Positions 15,492 through 17,861 of a DNA stretch of 17,861 nucleotides are shown here, one piece after another. The position numbers and the translations under genes were made by a program. The first letter of the stretch is position 1. Every line of letters begins with the position of its first letter. The notes beneath the pieces were generated by a model. The model did no database searches. It had not been told where the DNA came from and was given only the letters and a program-made list of their open reading frames with translations. Origin of the DNA: Clostridium sp. AM22-11AC (GTDB taxonomy: Bacteria; Bacillota; Clostridia; Lachnospirales; Lachnospiraceae); NCBI RefSeq assembly GCF_003473545.1, contig NZ_QUCM01000032.1, positions 1-17,861 on the forward strand, in the 5' to 3' direction.

Positions 15492-16266
15492 GAACAACAA
15501 AATATTATTAAAACTGGAAAATATTTCCAAAAGCTTTGCAAAGGTAGAAAATGATGAAGTCACCCATGCTCTTGACTGTATTGATCTTGAAATGAGAAGT
15601 GGGGAGTTCATCAGTCTGGTGGGACCTTCAGGTTGTGGAAAATCCACGATCCTGCGGTTGGTGGCCGGTCTGATCCAGCCTACATTAGGAAAAGTAACAG
15701 TAAATGAAAAAGAGATCACAGGTCCATCCCCTGAGAGAGGAATGGTTTTTCAGAAACCTACCTTATTTCCATGGCTTACAGTGGAGAAGAACATTGCTTT
15801 TCCTTTAAAAATGCAGGGAAGGTTAAACGATGCAAATGGAAAAGAAAAAGTGGAGCATATGCTTCATGTGATCGGACTGGAAGGTTTCCGGGACGATTAT
15901 CCGGGACAACTTTCAGGAGGAATGGCTCAGAGAGTGGCACTGGTCCGGACACTGATCAGTCAGCCGGAGATCTTATTGTTAGATGAACCGCTGGGGGCTC
16001 TTGATGCATTTACACGCATGAATATGCAGGACGAGATCCTTTCTATGTGGAGAGAACACAGGCAGCTGGCGTTGATGGTGACACATGATGTAGATGAAGC
16101 CATTTATATGGGAACAAGGGTTATTGTAATGGACGCAAATCCGGGAAGGATCATTGCAGATATTAAAATAGAAGAAGAATTTCCAAGAGACCGCTCTTCG
16201 GAGAGATTTATCAGATACAGAAATATGATTTTGAACCAGCTTCATTTTGCGGGGAGAAATATATAA
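15484..16266 (+). CDS. ABC importer ATP-binding protein, NitT/TauT (SsuB/TauB) type
   Basis: This is the cytoplasmic ATPase that powers the importer. The 260 residues carry every expected element: Walker A GPSGCGKST (47-55), Q-loop MVFQKPTLFPW (Q90), signature LSGGMAQR (143-150), Walker B LLLDEPLGALD (164-174), and the H-loop H201 in VTHDVDEAIYMG. The FPWLTV after the Q-loop is typical of nitrate/sulfonate/taurine ATPases. It starts inside the last codons of the permease gene, with GGAGCAGTGAAGA upstream, so translation is coupled. The binding-protein gene follows after 25 bases. Confidence 0.93.
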   Translation: MDENNKILLKLENISKSFAKVENDEVTHALDCIDLEMRSGEFISLVGPSGCGKSTILRLVAGLIQPTLGKVTVNEKEITGPSPERGMVFQKPTLFPWLTVEKNIAFPLKMQGRLNDANGKEKVEHMLHVIGLEGFRDDYPGQLSGGMAQRVALVRTLISQPEILLLDEPLGALDAFTRMNMQDEILSMWREHRQLALMVTHDVDEAIYMGTRVIVMDANPGRIIADIKIEEEFPRDRSSERFIRYRNMILNQLHFAGRNI

Positions 16267-16291
16267 CATCATTTATTAAGGAGAAGGTATT

Positions 16292-17506
16292 ATGAGAACG
16301 AAAAGAACACTTGCAGCAATGCTGGCACTTTCAGTAGGAATGTCTATGACAGCTTGTGGGGGAAAACAGGCAGAGGCAACAAAAGCAACCGAAAAGGAAC
16401 AGCTGGCAGGAGATCTGAACAATGATGGACAGATCGAAATGGGCCAGGATGGCGTGGAAGTAGAAGTAAATGTATCAGATGTTCATATGAATGCATCAGA
16501 AGCTTTTGCGGCAGGCAAATGGGAAGCACTGTTTACTCCGGTAGATATTCCCGGACGTTTTGTTGATATGGAGGATTTTGATCTGACTCCAACAGAAGAA
16601 GAGAAAGCAGCTATGGAGAAAGAGCCAGCTTATGGAAAGCCTGTATTATATTATATGTCTGATGGCTGTACTTCAGGACCTACCGTAGCAGATGATAAAG
16701 GATATTATGAAGAAGCTGGGCTGACTGCAGAAGGTTTTAAAGGAACTTCTTATATAGAAGCATTGGGAACACAGCAGGCTACCGTGGCAGTAGGACATAT
16801 TGCTACCATGCTGGTACCGATCACCAACAGTGTAGATATTACCTTTGTCGGCGGCGCGCATATTGGCTGTAAGTCTCTTTATGCACTGGCAGACAGCGAA
16901 TATAACACCACTGAAGATCTGAAAGGGACTCAGATCTCTGTACCAAATGGAATAGGAGCATCTGATTACAACATCACTTCTTTATTATTAGATGCAGATG
17001 GGATCGATCCTTTAAAGGATGTAACCCTGACTCAGGTTTCTTCTGACGCATGTATCGCAGCTATGGAACGTGGCGAGATCTCCGCCGCTCTTTTAAGTGA
17101 TACCTTTGCCTATGCAATGATGAAAGAGGGCAAGTTAAAATGCGTCCGTTCCTTACAGGATGAAGATTTTGCAAAAGACAGCTGCTGTGTTATTGCTATG
17201 AACCGTACATTTGTACAGGAAAATCCAGTGATTGCGAAAAAGATCACCCAGGCTGTTCAGAAAGCACATTCCTGGATGCATGAAAATCCGGAAGATGCAA
17301 CACAGCTGCTTCTTGACCGTGGCTGGAATGGTGGCGATTATGACATGAATGTTATGATCAATAATGCATTACAGTTTGGTTTATCAGATGAATTTACGGG
17401 AGACTCTTTAAAGAGAGTTATTGAGAAATATGTACGCCTTGGCCTGATCACAGCAACAGATGATGTGGATGGCATTTATGAAATGGCATGGACTCCGGTA
17501 TTGTAA
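16292..17506 (+). CDS. ABC importer substrate-binding lipoprotein, NMT1/SsuA-like
   Basis: This 404-residue lipoprotein captures the importer's substrate outside the membrane. The signal peptide ends in a lipobox at MTA-C22. An unusual segment (about 23-115) comes next; it includes GDLNNDGQI (40-48), reminiscent of an EF-hand or dockerin calcium loop but lacking the usual acidic residue at loop position 12. The periplasmic-binding-protein domain follows (about 117-404), with VADDKGYYEEAGL (132-144) and DLKGTQISVPNG (209-220), as in SsuA/NMT1 proteins. It has six cysteines after the lipid-bearing one (C126, C193, C254, C284, C298, C299). ATG 16292 follows AAGGAGAAGG. The ligand is unknown: sulfonates, thiamine precursors and metal or thiol ligands are all possible. 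Confidence 0.88.
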   Translation: MRTKRTLAAMLALSVGMSMTACGGKQAEATKATEKEQLAGDLNNDGQIEMGQDGVEVEVNVSDVHMNASEAFAAGKWEALFTPVDIPGRFVDMEDFDLTPTEEEKAAMEKEPAYGKPVLYYMSDGCTSGPTVADDKGYYEEAGLTAEGFKGTSYIEALGTQQATVAVGHIATMLVPITNSVDITFVGGAHIGCKSLYALADSEYNTTEDLKGTQISVPNGIGASDYNITSLLLDADGIDPLKDVTLTQVSSDACIAAMERGEISAALLSDTFAYAMMKEGKLKCVRSLQDEDFAKDSCCVIAMNRTFVQENPVIAKKITQAVQKAHSWMHENPEDATQLLLDRGWNGGDYDMNVMINNALQFGLSDEFTGDSLKRVIEKYVRLGLITATDDVDGIYEMAWTPVL

Positions 17507-17525
17507 GATAAATTAGAAGCATTTG

Positions 17526-17564
17526 ACCCGCAGGAGCAGGAGAAATCTTGTTTCTGCGGGTTTT
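17526..17564 (+). terminator. Rho-independent terminator of the ABC importer operon
   Basis: ACCCGCAG (17526-17533) pairs exactly with CTGCGGGT (17554-17561), and Ts follow (17561-17564, then G). Further weak pairs (34-36 with 51-53) extend the stem. It lies 20 bases after the stop of the binding-protein gene. Confidence 0.85.
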
Positions 17565-17578
17565 GTGATAATGTATTA

Positions 17579-17601
17579 ATTGTATATATAATTTATACAA
17601 T
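17579..17601. promoter_or_regulatory. 8-bp AT-rich inverted repeat before the tandem promoters
   Basis: ATTGTATA (17579-17586) and TATACAAT (17594-17601) are exact inverted copies separated by 7 bases. It sits between the terminator and the strong promoters and could be a protein-binding site, though AT-rich dyads are common by chance. Confidence 0.3.
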
Positions 17602-17632
17602 ACTGCAGAAGCAAAAAAATGATACAAAATAA

Positions 17633-17745
17633 TAAAAAAGTTGTTGACAAACGGTTTGAGGTTTGCTATTATAATCTTCGCGCTTGAGAGAGCAGCAATC
17701 GTTTCAGATGAAACAAAAAAATAAATTAAAAAAGTTGTTGACAAA
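17633..17745 (+). repeat. 19-bp direct repeat carrying the two -35 boxes
   Basis: Bases 17633-17651 and 17727-17745 are identical, 94 bp apart. Each copy is an A-run, then GTTGTTGACAAA, so it holds an UP-element-like A-tract plus a consensus -35. This duplicated promoter module is typical of rRNA promoters. Confidence 0.85.
17644..17672 (+). promoter_or_regulatory. Promoter P1, rRNA-type
   Basis: TTGACA (17644-17649, perfect), a 17-bp spacer and TATTAT (17667-17672, 5 of 6), with TGC just before the -10 (extended). A perfect TATAAT three bases further on would need a 20-bp spacer and is less likely. An A-rich tract lies upstream. Confidence 0.8.
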
Positions 17746-17766
17746 TGAAAAACAACCAGTTATAAT
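17738..17766 (+). promoter_or_regulatory. Promoter P2, rRNA-type, full consensus
   Basis: TTGACA (17738-17743), exactly 17 bp, then TATAAT (17761-17766): a full consensus sigma-A promoter with an A-rich tract upstream. Such tandem consensus promoters in Clostridia most often drive rRNA operons. Confidence 0.88.
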
Positions 17767-17772
17767 AAATAA

Positions 17773-17861
17773 CCGTTGCAGCAAACAAGTCTGACAACGA
17801 AATAAGAACCTTGATAATTGAAGATTAAACAGTATGTAAAACCCTGAAAATTCAGAAAATA
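17773..17861 (+). other. Leader of a probable rRNA operon running out of the window
   Basis: No open reading frame with a ribosome binding site follows P2. The transcript begins near 17773, has a small CGTTG/CAACG stem (17774-17778 with 17795-17799), and then two related blocks, ACCTTGATAATTGAAG (starting 17808) and ACCCTGAAAATTCAG (starting about 17842). These resemble the boxA-like TTGAAAACT stretches of Firmicute rRNA leaders. The 16S gene itself is not reached, so identification rests on the promoters and this likeness. Confidence 0.6.

Overview
The window looks like chromosomal DNA from an anaerobic, low-to-mid-GC Firmicute, most likely a gut Clostridia of the Lachnospiraceae type. The reasons are strong AGGAGG-type ribosome binding sites, a bacterial group A [FeFe]-hydrogenase, clostridial-looking housekeeping proteins, and tandem consensus promoters of the rRNA type at the right end. 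No phage, insertion sequence, CRISPR array, tRNA or rRNA body is visible. Genus cannot be fixed from this sequence alone.

Layout. Bases 1-230 hold the end of an upstream transcription unit (a strong terminator at 81-137) and a candidate promoter. A plus-strand housekeeping run follows (231-6047): an unidentified single-pass membrane protein, queA (queuosine), an rluF-like pseudouridine synthase, a divergent NAD-dependent DNA ligase, and metA, whose Glu111 predicts acetyl-CoA use. The last three are tightly packed or overlapping. Next comes a catabolic-looking cluster (6304-10312): a D-cysteine desulfhydrase-like PLP enzyme, an N-acyl-D-amino-acid deacylase-like amidohydrolase and an NhaC-family carrier, closed by a large bidirectional terminator. 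Together they suggest uptake, deacylation and deamination of N-acyl-D-amino acids (inference).

On the minus strand (14041-10422) lies a two-gene hydrogenase operon. The promoter-proximal gene fuses a NuoF-type Fe-S domain to a complete GltD-type (glutamate synthase small subunit-like) FAD/NAD(P)H oxidoreductase, and its stop overlaps the start of a group A [FeFe]-hydrogenase. No gene for an NADH/FMN NuoF core or a NuoE subunit is present. This is the most interesting system here: a compact NAD(P)H-linked hydrogenase of the 'glutamate synthase-linked' kind, whose physiology is poorly defined as far as I know. Divergent from it, across a 385-bp AT-rich control region, is a three-gene NitT/TauT-type ABC importer (permease, ATPase, lipoprotein) with an enlarged permease and a cysteine-rich binding protein carrying an extra N-terminal segment.

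The right end (17526-17861) has a terminator, then two strong tandem promoters in a 19-bp direct repeat and a leader resembling the start of an rRNA operon running out of the window. The left end carries a similar sequence on the opposite strand, so the window may be a contig bounded by rRNA-operon repeats.
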